The position numbers and the translations under genes are program-made. DNA of 64,000 bases from NCBI RefSeq assembly GCF_030503435.1, contig NZ_JAUKPO010000021.1, forward strand, positions 1 to 64,000. Reading direction: 5' to 3'. Of this stretch, positions 1-8,487 are shown piece by piece. The notes beneath the pieces are model-generated. The model was not told the origin of the DNA. It did not search any database and saw nothing but the letters and a program-made list of their open reading frames with translations. Positions within the stretch are counted from its first letter, which is position 1; every line of letters begins with the position of its first letter. Source of the stretch: Rhodocytophaga aerolata (GTDB taxonomy: Bacteria; Bacteroidota; Bacteroidia; Cytophagales; 172606-1).

Positions 1-30
1 ACCACATACCCACAGCCTAACGACAATAAC

Positions 31-89
31 TGACACAGTCTAATTTACACTCCCTTCTTTTTTTTCCTGACACAGTCCAATTTACAGTC
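31..89. repeat. Two direct copies of a 22-nt repeat (possible IS end remnant)
   Basis: Positions 31-52 and 68-89 carry near-identical 22-mers that begin TGACACAGTC and continue with an AATTTACA core; they differ at two positions and are separated by a T-rich spacer. On the minus strand they read as an end-like sequence closing with GACTGTGTCA. They lie just outside the 3' end of the IS110 transposase. They look like terminal sequence of another insertion element, but no matching partner is visible in the window, so this is a guess. Confidence 0.4.
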
Positions 90-146
90 TCTCCTATTAT
101 CTCTATCATTTTTACTTCTGACTAACGTCCATGTGTGATGCTGATT

Positions 147-1502
147 TTAGCTCATAGCAAAACCTACATCTTCCGGCTTGAGGTCTAATTTAGCAATCTT
201 CTTTCGGATGCGTTGTACGAGTTTCATCTTTCTTTTCTGATCCATAAACAAGTACTGACTAGGTGGATTATACGGGACATGCTTTACAATCATATTCCAG
301 ATAATGACTGCCAGTTTACGGGCTGTGGCCGATATAGCCGCTGTTCTGCCTCTTCTATAGCTGATGCGGTTGAAGAAAGCAGACAAATGGGTATCCTTCA
401 GATTGCCTATCGCATTGGCCGCTTGCCTAAGAGCAATTTTCAAGCGAGTACTGCCTTTGGCGATCTTCTTGCTTAATACTTTCCCCCCACTAATTTTGGT
501 ATTGGGGCATAGTCTGAGCCAAGAGGTAAATTGCTTGGCTGAGGAAAACTTTTTGATACCTTCACTGCCCACTTCACTCATCAAAGCAATCACGGTTGCA
601 TGACTCACCCCTTCGATGCGCATCAGATCTACTCCGTCAAAGTACTGGTAAGAAAGCTGGTTTAAATCCATATTCTTTGGTGCATTCTTATTGACCTTTT
701 TGTGCGGCTTGGCTTCTGCTTGCAAGGCCTTTTTTGTTTCATCTTGATTAATCTGCTCACTGAGTAGCTTGGCAATCGCTAGATCACATTGCTCGATCTT
801 TGCTTGCAGAGTTTTATACAGCTCAAATTCCTGCTGTAACCCAAATAGATAATCTTTGCGGCCATTGCTCTGCAAGGCTTTGGCGATTTCTTCTTTTGAT
901 TTTCGGCAGTTGCTATGACGCAAGGAGGCCAGTCCCTCTGGGTTGGTTTCTCCCGCACAAATGGCTTCGATGATGGCTAACCCTGTCAGTCCACATACAT
1001 CCTTGACTACTACATCTAAGCGCAGATTTAAAAGGCGCAGGTACTTCTGGATTTTCTGAGTAGTCATCGCCGATGTTTCTAAAAGCGAAGTGCGATGCCG
1101 ACAGTAAGTCCTAAGCTGTTCCGTAGCTAAATCAGGTAAAAAGCTAGTAGTCAATAAGCCAAGGCTATGAAGTTTTTGGATCCACTGACAATCCTGTACA
1201 TCGGTTTTCCTACCTTTGATGTTTTTAGTGAATTTACCACTACACAGATAGACCTCAAAGCCGGCCTCTTGTAGCATAGTAAACAGGCTCTGCCAATAGG
1301 TACCTGTCGATTCCATAGCTACCGTGGTAATCTTATTTTCTCGTAGCCAGCTGATGAGTTGCTGCAGGTCTTCATTGTAGACACCAAACTCGCGCACGTC
1401 TTCGGGGTTCTGGCCTATTGCTACATAATGGGAGCGGCTACCTACATCAATACCGGCCGCATAGCGGTGGATCACTTCCATGGACAAGGATTTCTTTTTC
1501 AT
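147..1502 (-). CDS. IS110-family transposase (DEDD recombinase)
   Basis: The product is a site-specific DNA recombinase of the IS110 family. The N-terminal RuvC-like DEDD domain is visible: GIDVGS (first Asp), AMESTGTYW (Glu), then GRKTDVQDCQW (last two Asp). The C-terminal Transposase_20 domain follows, with MRIEGVSHATVIALMSEVG and a conserved Ser region near SGGKVLSKK. Between them lies a charged, coiled-coil-like linker. I chose the ATG at 1502 (MKKKSLSMEV); ATG 1481 is equally plausible, because family similarity starts at about MEVIHRYAAGIDVG. The open frame extends further upstream to 1577, but that part looks like leader sequence. The gene appears intact, with no frameshift, unlike the second IS110 copy at 15.8 kb, to which it is only distantly similar. 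Confidence 0.93.
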   Translation of the reverse strand: MKKKSLSMEVIHRYAAGIDVGSRSHYVAIGQNPEDVREFGVYNEDLQQLISWLRENKITTVAMESTGTYWQSLFTMLQEAGFEVYLCSGKFTKNIKGRKTDVQDCQWIQKLHSLGLLTTSFLPDLATEQLRTYCRHRTSLLETSAMTTQKIQKYLRLLNLRLDVVVKDVCGLTGLAIIEAICAGETNPEGLASLRHSNCRKSKEEIAKALQSNGRKDYLFGLQQEFELYKTLQAKIEQCDLAIAKLLSEQINQDETKKALQAEAKPHKKVNKNAPKNMDLNQLSYQYFDGVDLMRIEGVSHATVIALMSEVGSEGIKKFSSAKQFTSWLRLCPNTKISGGKVLSKKIAKGSTRLKIALRQAANAIGNLKDTHLSAFFNRISYRRGRTAAISATARKLAVIIWNMIVKHVPYNPPSQYLFMDQKRKMKLVQRIRKKIAKLDLKPEDVGFAMS

Positions 1503-1650
1503 TTTCTTTGAATAGATTAAAAAAGTCCTAAGGAAATGTATCTTTAATATGAAACTATTCTGAACGGGGTAGCTCATAGCTCCTCCACTGAAATCACCTC
1601 AAGCCTTTCTGTTGGAGCAGAAGGGCTTTTTACATTTCTGACCAGAATTA
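1503..1650 (-). ncRNA. Leader of IS110 element with hairpin; possible bridge RNA region
   Basis: IS110 elements encode a bridge RNA in non-coding sequence flanking the recombinase. Here the roughly 150 nt upstream of the transposase hold a hairpin at 1601-1628, with arms AAGCC-TTCTG and CAGAA-GGCTT around a six-base loop and one mismatch. On the plus strand the same hairpin is followed by a T run, so it could equally be a terminator. There is no direct proof of an RNA; the call rests on position and family knowledge. Confidence 0.3.
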
Positions 1651-1763
1651 CGCACGGGCTGTGAACACCAGAGAAAAAATCGGTCTTACCTAGGACAAGG
1701 TAAAACTACCTACGTTAGCTCTAGAAATCAATATTTCTTCCCTTATAGAGGAATTACACATAA

Positions 1764-1850
1764 CGCACCAAATGCAGCCGTCAAACCGTGGCCTTCTGTT
1801 CTGGCTATGCGGGTTTGGCGGCCCGGTTGCCGGCCTGCATGGTGTGCTGG
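1764..1850 (-). repeat. attC-like imperfect palindrome (site A)
   Basis: Nested inverted repeats fold this stretch into one long stem: CACCA (1766-1770) with TGGTG (1840-1844), TGCAG (1773-1777) with CTGCA (1835-1839), and AACCG (1784-1788) with CGGTT (1824-1828). The loop contains TGCGGGTTTGGCGGCC, which resembles the loops of the sites at 20.5 and 21.1 kb. It directly abuts the first copy of the tRNA-fragment repeat, just as site F abuts the second. The arrangement resembles a folded integron attC site, but no cassette gene is seen next to it. Confidence 0.45.
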
Positions 1851-2340
1851 TTGCACAACACTACTAATACTAAAAAGTTGTTAATGGTAAATCAACAAGA
1901 GATTAAAAGGATAGTAACTTTAGACAGATAAGTTGTTCGATAATGCTTTTGAAGAAAAAATGATCGTTTTTTAAAGTTAATAGCGAAAAGCCCAAAAACA
2001 CCCTTTTTCGATTAAAAAAACAACCTAAAAAAATCTCAGCAGATCGGATACAGAGAAATTTTTAAAATAAAAACTGCCTAATTTGCGAAATTAAGCGGTT
2101 TTTGAAGTGATTCCGTTTGGATTCGAACCAAAGACCTACTGCTTAGAAGAGAGTCGTATACATACTGTATATCAAATAGTTATACCACTCAGGTCTCATA
2201 TAGGTCTCGAAAAATAATTTTTAAATGGCCTATTTTACCTTGTTTCGCTAGGAAAAATGAATGGCTGAGTCATGCTAATTAAGCTGTATGCACAAGCAGT
2301 ACCCGTTAATAGATAGCCCCTTTCCCCTACTGTTTTTTGG
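1850..2340 (-). repeat. Dispersed repeat copy 1 with tRNA-Arg-like 3' half and terminator
   Basis: This is the first of three same-orientation copies (others near 24280 and 54836). On the minus strand, 2149-2106 reads as the 3' half of a tRNA: anticodon loop CTTCTAA (anticodon UCU, Arg), stem arm GCAGT, variable loop AGGTC, T-arm TTTGG-TTCGAAT-CCAAA, and acceptor arm CGGAATC with discriminator A. No 5' half is present; the sequence before the loop (ACTCT) cannot pair with GCAGT and no GATTCCG acceptor partner lies upstream. Directly after the 3' end is a U-tailed hairpin at 2070-2103. This is typical of a tRNA 3' end used as an integration site and carried along with an element. Confidence 0.75.
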
Positions 2341-2460
2341 CTTCTACTCTTAAGTAGCATATTTATAAACTTTATAAAGAATAGGCTATAAATATTACCA
2401 TTCCATATGCTAGTTATTAGAATATTGATTTTAATGCATATTCTCTGTGCTATACACAGA

Positions 2461-3570
2461 CTACTTATTTAATTCGCTCTCAAGAGTTATATTCTTCCAG
2501 TTATAAGAATCTTTGGAAATTTTCCAGATAAACCCATCTAATATGTAGTGAGTAATCTGAGGAAGCGCTAGAAAAGGCACTAGGAAAGACAACAGTTGCT
2601 TATCCGTGGTTTTAGGCAGCACCATAAATAATTGAAATAACTCAGGATGATCATTCCAGACTAATGCATTCCACAAGCCTTCTTCCACATAAGCCAGAAG
2701 GAATATCAACAATAGAAATACCAGAATCCCATAACCAGTAAAAATCATACTCATCTTTCCTGGAACTACAGTAGAACCGAGATGATACTTTTTGCGGCCA
2801 TAAATCCAGACTAAGGCCATATAGGGAATCCCATGCGATACTACATTGAGAAGTGTAAAAGCTAAGTCCCCATTAAAATACACAATGCCGAAATACCATG
2901 ATAGATACGTGCCTATGATTATCAGATTACTGGGTATATTTATCGTTCGGTGCTTAACAAGTGTTATTGTTTCTTTTGCTAGGTACACACCTATAATAAT
3001 CCAATAAACTATTCCAGAAATAGATGAAAGCCATTCTGACTCAAAGAAGTAGAAGTCTCCTTTTATGAACCAGTTAAAATTCCGGTCAGTATGTACGTGC
3101 CAGAAAATGATCGGGTACAAGGTTGCTGTATATGTAGCGACCATATTTATTCCACTGCTTAAACCTCCATTCTGTTCTTTGCGAGAGTAGATTCGCATAA
3201 AACCATATTGCTGCCTGATAAAATGAAAAACAGCAATGTATGCTAGTAAACGCCAGAAAAGCATATCATCGATTGAATAAACTACTGCACCGGCTATCCA
3301 GCCAAAAAATGGAATACCTATTAAAGTGTTCCTTTGCTTAGTAAATGTTTCTTTATCAAAATACGTCCGGTAAAGAGTACTATACACATGGGCTACATCC
3401 ACAAGCAGTACCAAAACAAGCCACGCCCAGGAAGGCATATTAGTGTTATTCTGAAAGTACACTGGCAACAGAAAAATAATAAACAGCGATAAAAATGGTG
3501 GTGAGAGTATAAAAACTAGGTCTACTGCTGCAGCGTATATCCAGGGCTGATGGATCTTAACATTTTTCAT
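2461..3570 (-). CDS. Polytopic membrane protein of unknown function
   Basis: I do not recognise the family. The 369-aa protein has about eight hydrophobic segments, starting with VDLVFILSPPFLSLFIIFLL near residue 17 and spread over the whole length, with short basic loops. This suggests an inner-membrane protein with no soluble domain. It is the last gene of the speD operon, 11 nt after the FAD oxidoreductase, so it is probably co-transcribed and may act on the same membrane or polyamine-related substrate. The sequence gives no catalytic hint; His residues cluster in loops (for example FHFIRQQYGF and VSHGIPYMALVW), which would suit a membrane enzyme, but this is speculation. Confidence 0.8.
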   Translation of the reverse strand: MKNVKIHQPWIYAAAVDLVFILSPPFLSLFIIFLLPVYFQNNTNMPSWAWLVLVLLVDVAHVYSTLYRTYFDKETFTKQRNTLIGIPFFGWIAGAVVYSIDDMLFWRLLAYIAVFHFIRQQYGFMRIYSRKEQNGGLSSGINMVATYTATLYPIIFWHVHTDRNFNWFIKGDFYFFESEWLSSISGIVYWIIIGVYLAKETITLVKHRTINIPSNLIIIGTYLSWYFGIVYFNGDLAFTLLNVVSHGIPYMALVWIYGRKKYHLGSTVVPGKMSMIFTGYGILVFLLLIFLLAYVEEGLWNALVWNDHPELFQLFMVLPKTTDKQLLSFLVPFLALPQITHYILDGFIWKISKDSYNWKNITLESELNK

Positions 3571-3581
3571 TGTTCACTTAA

Positions 3582-5237
3582 TTAGGATGCTATACTCCCC
3601 AATGCTTCTTTAGCTGCCCGAATACCTTGATAAAATGCCTCTTCAAACAGGGACACACCCCCCAGATCCGAATGGGCAAAATATATTTTATTATCGAAGG
3701 GCATACTTGCTTTTTTACGCGTTTCACTCCAGATAAAACCAGGTGTTGGCCGCACCATGCCATGCCCCCATAACCATATATCTACTTTTTCTACTACCTG
3801 TGCTATATTTTTATGGGCTTTTGTTAAATCATCCATGATTAGCTGTATCCATTCATCATGACCCTTTTGCAAAGCTTCTCTACGAGCTATTTTAGGATCT
3901 TTATCTGCCAGGGGCCAATAATAGGTAAGTACAAGTTTCTCCTGCTGAGCAGCATGGCTATTCAACTGTTGATGCCTTGCATGTACATATCCCAAAGCAG
4001 GGCTTTGATAAATCACATTATCCCAGCTTAAAGGGCTTCCTTTCCGCTCCATCGGTTTAGAAAGAGTAAGATTGGCTACCACCCAAGGGGAGTAAGAATA
4101 CATACTGTAGAAGTTCTGATCCCGCAAGGGTATTTCGGGAAGCAGACGTTGGTTAACAAACTGTGGAGAAGCCATGATGCACTTTTTTGCCTGAATTCTT
4201 TTGGTTGTATGGCTTTTCACATCCAGAAAATCAATATGTACAGCTTCACCCTCGGTAGCTATTGTATATACCAATGCGCCTGTACAAACTTTTGATTGTA
4301 TGAGTTTGTGCAGTTGCTTTACCAGCCATCCATTACCTTCCGGCCAGGTAAGCACGGTATTGGTTTCTGCATTAGCAGCCACGCCTCTACGGGCTGCAAA
4401 GTAATGTATACCCGCCCAGGCTGAGGTGTCTTTTAAAGCGGTTCCATAATCATCCCGGCAGCAATACTCTACATACCAATGTAAATACGGAGAATCCAGC
4501 TGTTGAGAAAGTAAGTAATCAAGCATCGTTACCTGATCAAGCTCTAGAAATTCCTTATCTTGGGAGGAATTTTCTACTGGCAAGGTAAATGCATATTTCC
4601 CATCTGAGCCTTGTAGTTTTCTGTAGGTGTCCATCAACTTCAGAAAAGTGGCAATTTGCTGCTGATCCTCTTCTGGCACACCAAAGTGTGGTATAAGGCT
4701 ATCCTGCCAGTATCCATTAATATATAATCGTTCCTTTGGATCAAAACATAAATGATACTCATTATAAAAGGGCAAGCCTTGTTCATTGAAACCTGTAATC
4801 ACTTCTGTCTCCTGCAGAAACTTTAGTAATTCTTCCTGATCAAGATTAGGCAGCGGTAAATAGTGTGCGCCCCAGGGATAAGAGGAAACCTCATTTTTTC
4901 CACTGGCCGCATTGCCTCCTACATGCGATTCCAGCTCCAGCAAACAGCAAGAATCAATATTGTTTTTCTGTAACCACCTGGCAGCAGATAAGCCCGCTAC
5001 TCCCCCTCCGACTATCACATATTCATAATTCAGTATTTGAGAAGGCGCTTGTTTAAATAAGGCATGTTCTCCTCTGAGTTTATGTCCTAGTGAGGCAGCG
5101 CCGCCTTTGATTTCACCAGCTACCTTTGTAAGTTTAGTCGCCGGAGCACACTCAGTAAGCATTCCGGGCAGGGTGAGTCCGGCTAATGCTGCTGCACTTT
5201 TACGGAAAAACGATCGTCGCGAGAAAGGACCTATCAT
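3582..5237 (-). CDS. Tat-exported FAD-dependent oxidoreductase (amine-oxidase-like)
   Basis: A flavoprotein oxidoreductase of the NAD(P)-binding/amine oxidase superfamily. The N-terminus carries a twin-arginine signal (SRRSFFRKSA followed by a short hydrophobic stretch), so the folded, FAD-loaded protein is expected to be exported to the periplasm. A Rossmann FAD-binding motif starts near residue 73 (VIVGGGVAGLSAARWL), followed by an acidic strand end and an HVGGNA motif. The C-terminal part (IYFAHSDLGGVSLFEEA) resembles the second flavin-contact region of amine oxidases. It lies 6 nt after the spermidine-synthase-like gene, and its placement in a speD operon suggests a polyamine or aminopropylated compound as substrate. 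That is inference; a desaturase-like activity is also possible. Confidence 0.85.
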   Translation of the reverse strand: MIGPFSRRSFFRKSAAALAGLTLPGMLTECAPATKLTKVAGEIKGGAASLGHKLRGEHALFKQAPSQILNYEYVIVGGGVAGLSAARWLQKNNIDSCCLLELESHVGGNAASGKNEVSSYPWGAHYLPLPNLDQEELLKFLQETEVITGFNEQGLPFYNEYHLCFDPKERLYINGYWQDSLIPHFGVPEEDQQQIATFLKLMDTYRKLQGSDGKYAFTLPVENSSQDKEFLELDQVTMLDYLLSQQLDSPYLHWYVEYCCRDDYGTALKDTSAWAGIHYFAARRGVAANAETNTVLTWPEGNGWLVKQLHKLIQSKVCTGALVYTIATEGEAVHIDFLDVKSHTTKRIQAKKCIMASPQFVNQRLLPEIPLRDQNFYSMYSYSPWVVANLTLSKPMERKGSPLSWDNVIYQSPALGYVHARHQQLNSHAAQQEKLVLTYYWPLADKDPKIARREALQKGHDEWIQLIMDDLTKAHKNIAQVVEKVDIWLWGHGMVRPTPGFIWSETRKKASMPFDNKIYFAHSDLGGVSLFEEAFYQGIRAAKEALGSIAS

Positions 5238-5243
5238 AAGAGA

Positions 5244-6758
5244 CTATTGAAGATATGAGGCCCATTCCTTCTCAAAGTAATGTACCAGTACTTGATTATT
5301 TAATTTATTTACTTCTGCTTCCAAAGCCATCATGTCTTTAGGAAATATGGTCATTTGCCGGAATGTTTCGCTGTTGATAAAGCGCAAATTTGGTAAAAAG
5401 GCGGAGGGAATCTGGTAAGAGTTTTCTTTTAAGGCCATTATGTACCCCCAATCGCCAAACGAGGGTACAAATGTGTGATACGGAACCGTAAAAAATCCTA
5501 CCGACTGCATAGTGGTATTCACACACCAGAATGATTTGGGTGCTACGTAGGGAGAAGTAGCTTGCACTACAATAATTCCTTTTGGCGCTAAACTCCGGTA
5601 GAGAAGCTTATAGAGGGAATTGGTATACAACTTACCTACCGAATAATTTGAAGGGTCCGGAAAATCTACTGCAATATAGTCAAACAGTTCCTTCTGCTCT
5701 TTCAACCACTGAAAAGCATCCGCATTTATTACTTTTACTTTGGGAGAAAGCAGTGACTGTTTATTGATATCCAGCAAAAGCGAATTAGTGGAAAACAGTT
5801 TGGTCATAGCCTCATCTAGATCTACCAGGGTGATAGACACTACAGAATGATATTTTAGAATCTCTCGTACAGCTAGGCCATCTCCTCCACCCAACACCAA
5901 TACTTTTCTGGGGGACTTAATGCCTTGCATAGCCGGGTGCACCAGTGCTTCATGGTAGCGGTATTCATCGGCAGAGCTGAACTGAAGATTGCCATTGAGA
6001 AACAACCGTAACTCGCGGTCATTTTTGGTAAGTATAATGCGTTGATACGGAGAAGATTTTGCATAAATGATAGTATCCCGGTAAGCTAAAGACTCCGAGA
6101 AACTCATAATTCTTTCAGAAAACACAAAGCCGGTAAGAAGAAGCGCTAAAGTGGCTAGTGAGCTTATTTTCAGAAACTTTGCCCAACTGGTTTCTTTTTC
6201 AAACTTAACAGCTACAATCAAGGCTACCAATACATTGAGTATTCCAAAGAAAAAAGAGGTTTTTATCAGCCCAAGATTGGGCACAAGTAACAAGGGAAAG
6301 ATAATAGATGCCAGCAAAGCGCCTATATAATCGAAGGTAAAGACTTGCGATACGAGGTCTTTGAATTCAAACCGGCCTTGTAGAATCCGCATTAGCAGGG
6401 GAATTTCTAGCCCAACAAGCGTGCCCGTTAGAGAGACTAATAAATAAAGCAGTATCCGGAAAGATTCTACCTGTTCAAAGAGCAGAAACAATAAAGAAGA
6501 GCTGGTACCACCAATGAGCCCTACCAGTATTTCAATCTGAATGAACCAGCCAATCAGGTTGCGGTTAAAGAACTTAGACAGATAGGAGCCAATTCCCATT
6601 GAGAACAGGTAAACCCCAATAATTGTAGAAAACTGGGTAACTGAGTCTCCCAACAGATAACTGGCCAAAGTACCGGCCACTAATTCATAAATTAACCCAC
6701 AGGTAGCTACCACAAACACTGATAGCAACAGTAAAAGGGGGATTTGCTTATTTTCCAA
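5244..6758 (-). CDS. Membrane-anchored spermidine synthase-like protein
   Basis: This 504-aa protein fuses about seven N-terminal membrane helices (residues 1-215) to a cytosolic aminopropyltransferase/SpeE-type domain. The Rossmann SAM-type motif is VLVLGGGDGLAVREIL, followed by the acidic VDLDEAM strand and the IAVDFPDPSNY motif, which corresponds to the catalytic D-x-x-D-P region of spermidine synthases. Soluble SpeE is about 290 aa, so the added membrane half is the notable feature. It would use decarboxylated SAM, supplied by the speD gene at the start of the operon, and transfer aminopropyl groups at the membrane. Downstream gene spacing is 6 nt. The acceptor is unknown and may not be putrescine. 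Confidence 0.88.
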   Translation of the reverse strand: MENKQIPLLLLLSVFVVATCGLIYELVAGTLASYLLGDSVTQFSTIIGVYLFSMGIGSYLSKFFNRNLIGWFIQIEILVGLIGGTSSSLLFLLFEQVESFRILLYLLVSLTGTLVGLEIPLLMRILQGRFEFKDLVSQVFTFDYIGALLASIIFPLLLVPNLGLIKTSFFFGILNVLVALIVAVKFEKETSWAKFLKISSLATLALLLTGFVFSERIMSFSESLAYRDTIIYAKSSPYQRIILTKNDRELRLFLNGNLQFSSADEYRYHEALVHPAMQGIKSPRKVLVLGGGDGLAVREILKYHSVVSITLVDLDEAMTKLFSTNSLLLDINKQSLLSPKVKVINADAFQWLKEQKELFDYIAVDFPDPSNYSVGKLYTNSLYKLLYRSLAPKGIIVVQATSPYVAPKSFWCVNTTMQSVGFFTVPYHTFVPSFGDWGYIMALKENSYQIPSAFLPNLRFINSETFRQMTIFPKDMMALEAEVNKLNNQVLVHYFEKEWASYLQ

Positions 6759-6818
6759 GGATAAATAGGTTGTAAGTAAAATGTAGTAGGGGGTCTATAT
6801 CACAGAATGCATTATGTG

Positions 6819-7037
6819 TTATCCATGAATAGCAGAGGCCACAATGACGGACACGGCAACAATAAAGGCAGCAGCAATAATGGCTAAGGCTTTATTCTGC
6901 TTTACTAAAATCTCTTTCCATAGATCTTCCGGCGTTACTTTTTCAGCAATCCAGAAAGAAATAAAGAGAATGAAAATACCGATAAAGGAGTAGATAAAGG
7001 CTCCTGCTACATACTTCAGGTTGATAATTTCTTGCAT
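6819..7037 (-). CDS. DUF350 small membrane protein
   Basis: A 72-aa protein with two membrane helices (about residues 9-30 and 48-70) separated by a charged loop with KVTPEDLWKEILVKQN. Size, helix spacing and the small-residue-rich second helix match half of the duplicated DUF350 family (YjfL-like), here as a single unit. DUF350 genes are repeatedly found with AdoMet decarboxylase and spermidine-synthase-like genes, as here. It sits between the 51-aa small protein and the synthase in the same operon. The molecular role is not known. Confidence 0.8.
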   Translation of the reverse strand: MQEIINLKYVAGAFIYSFIGIFILFISFWIAEKVTPEDLWKEILVKQNKALAIIAAAFIVAVSVIVASAIHG

Positions 7038-7048
7038 ATATATTGTAT

Positions 7049-7204
7049 TTATTTATGATAGCCCTTTTGCTCACGTGGCGACCAATTCGATGCATCTGAC
7101 CCGGTAAAGCGTTTTCCGGTAAGGCCAGCATACACATAAATGCCCAGCATTAACAGTACAAAAGCCAGGTAATACTTTGCTCGTAAAAGGGTGCTTTTGT
7201 TCAT
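7049..7204 (-). CDS. 51-aa single-pass membrane protein
   Basis: A small gene that reads MNKSTLLRAKYYLAFVLLML and ends in PREQKGYHK. It has one membrane helix (about residues 11-28) with a basic N-terminus and a polar, Trp-containing tail. Its ATG overlaps the TGA stop of the preceding DUF4178 gene (ATGA), which argues for translational coupling, and the DUF350 gene starts 11 nt downstream. The tight fit on both sides supports a real gene. The function is not recognised. Confidence 0.72.
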   Translation of the reverse strand: MNKSTLLRAKYYLAFVLLMLGIYVYAGLTGKRFTGSDASNWSPREQKGYHK

Positions 7205-8487
7205 ATTGTATATTCACTATTAATCCAGCGTTGTTTTTCAAAACTATCTGCCCGCCACCACTGAATAGCAGGATACAATCCGAGGATTAGCAGTATGATA
7301 AAGAAATTCGACCACATGGGTACATTCCTAGTGAGTTTCAGTGTATAATTATATTCCTGGCTTAGGCTCCCTTTCAAAGGAAATATATTTAAATGGTAGT
7401 TGCCAGCAGGGATGGCAGATAAGAACCTGGTGGAAGACTGGCTTCCCTCTGACCAGTACTGGCCTCCGTCGTATCCGTCATAAAACTCTGTCCCTATTTC
7501 TATTTGAAATTCTTCTCCTGTATCATCGTTAATTAAGGTAACTTCTGCTTCCAGCCAGTCATCGTTTAAGGGTGCGAATAAATAGAATTCCATGTTAGAA
7601 GTTGAAAATAGACCTTCTTTTATAGTAAATTGGGAAGTAACCACAGGTGTAGGGTCCTTATAAGCAGGTGCATGATACGTATTCCGGAAGACCTCTTCCT
7701 CTTTAACATTGAAAGTAATAAAGAAGTGAATAATAGTTAAAAGCAATACTGCCACAATCGAAAAAATTTTCAGGGATGATATATCCGTAGCAAACGGCAT
7801 AGGCTGAGCTGCACCAATGCCTATTTTTTCTGGTGCAGGAGCTTTTATAGAAAATGCCTCCCGAATTTGTTCTGGCTCTGTATATTCTCCTTGAAACCAG
7901 GTAATACTATCCGTTTTTTTCTGCTTAACAAGCAAATAAGGCGGGGCAATAAACTCTTCTACGACCGTACGGGTATCTGTAATACTCCAGGCAAACTCTC
8001 CAACTGCAAAAACCGGAGTAGCTCTGTATTTGAGGAATAAGTGGTAATAGTGGGAGTCAAAGTCAAACTCCATGCTTCTGTCACTTACCTTTGGATAGAT
8101 ATTCGTAGGTACAATATAGTTCCAGTGCCCATTGTACTCATTCAAAAAAGCATAGCCATACACCGGATTAAATAAAGTATACTCATTCCAGTAATAATCC
8201 GGCCCTACCTCCTTCCACTGGATATATCCGATAACTTCATATACCACTCCTTTCAATTTTCCTTTTTTTCCTACGGGCAGGTAGGGGCTGGTAGTCGTTT
8301 TTTTGAAGCTCGTCAGCGTGCTCCAGTGGTCAGTTGAAGTAAGGGTATAAAGCTTTCTGCAAGAGCCACAGGCAACATACTTCGTTTGTAGGTAAGCTCT
8401 AATATGTATAGTAGCTGAGCACCCTTTACAAGTAATTACTGCCGGAGAAGGCAATGTTTCGGTGCTTGTTAATTTAAATCCAGTCAC
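7201..8487 (-). CDS. DUF4178 protein with zinc ribbon and two membrane helices
   Basis: The 428-aa protein begins with a zinc ribbon (CKGC near residue 20 and CGSC near residue 37). A DUF4178-type beta domain follows (GKKGKLKGVVYEVIGYIQWK, then WNEYTLFNPVYGYAFLNEY). It then has a membrane helix near residue 235 (FSIVAVLLLTIIHFFITF), an extracytoplasmic beta-rich segment of about 140 residues, and a last helix (FFIILLILGLYPAIQWW). This suggests a cytosolic sensor or adaptor domain joined to a periplasmic domain. It overlaps the upstream DUF4178 gene by 14 nt and is coupled to the 51-aa gene by ATGA. DUF4178 has no assigned biochemical activity. Confidence 0.82.
   Translation of the reverse strand: MTGFKLTSTETLPSPAVITCKGCSATIHIRAYLQTKYVACGSCRKLYTLTSTDHWSTLTSFKKTTTSPYLPVGKKGKLKGVVYEVIGYIQWKEVGPDYYWNEYTLFNPVYGYAFLNEYNGHWNYIVPTNIYPKVSDRSMEFDFDSHYYHLFLKYRATPVFAVGEFAWSITDTRTVVEEFIAPPYLLVKQKKTDSITWFQGEYTEPEQIREAFSIKAPAPEKIGIGAAQPMPFATDISSLKIFSIVAVLLLTIIHFFITFNVKEEEVFRNTYHAPAYKDPTPVVTSQFTIKEGLFSTSNMEFYLFAPLNDDWLEAEVTLINDDTGEEFQIEIGTEFYDGYDGGQYWSEGSQSSTRFLSAIPAGNYHLNIFPLKGSLSQEYNYTLKLTRNVPMWSNFFIILLILGLYPAIQWWRADSFEKQRWINSEYTI

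Noticed and set aside
213-603. Two plus-strand frames over the IS110 transposase
   Set aside because: Both are antisense shadows of a well-conserved transposase.
2106-2149. Complete tRNA gene
   Set aside because: The D-arm, 5' acceptor arm and a pairing 5' anticodon arm are absent upstream in all three copies; only the 3' half is present.
3582-5237. Lipoprotein signal in the FAD oxidoreductase
   Set aside because: A Cys occurs after the Tat segment, but the residue before it is Glu, which does not suit a lipobox.
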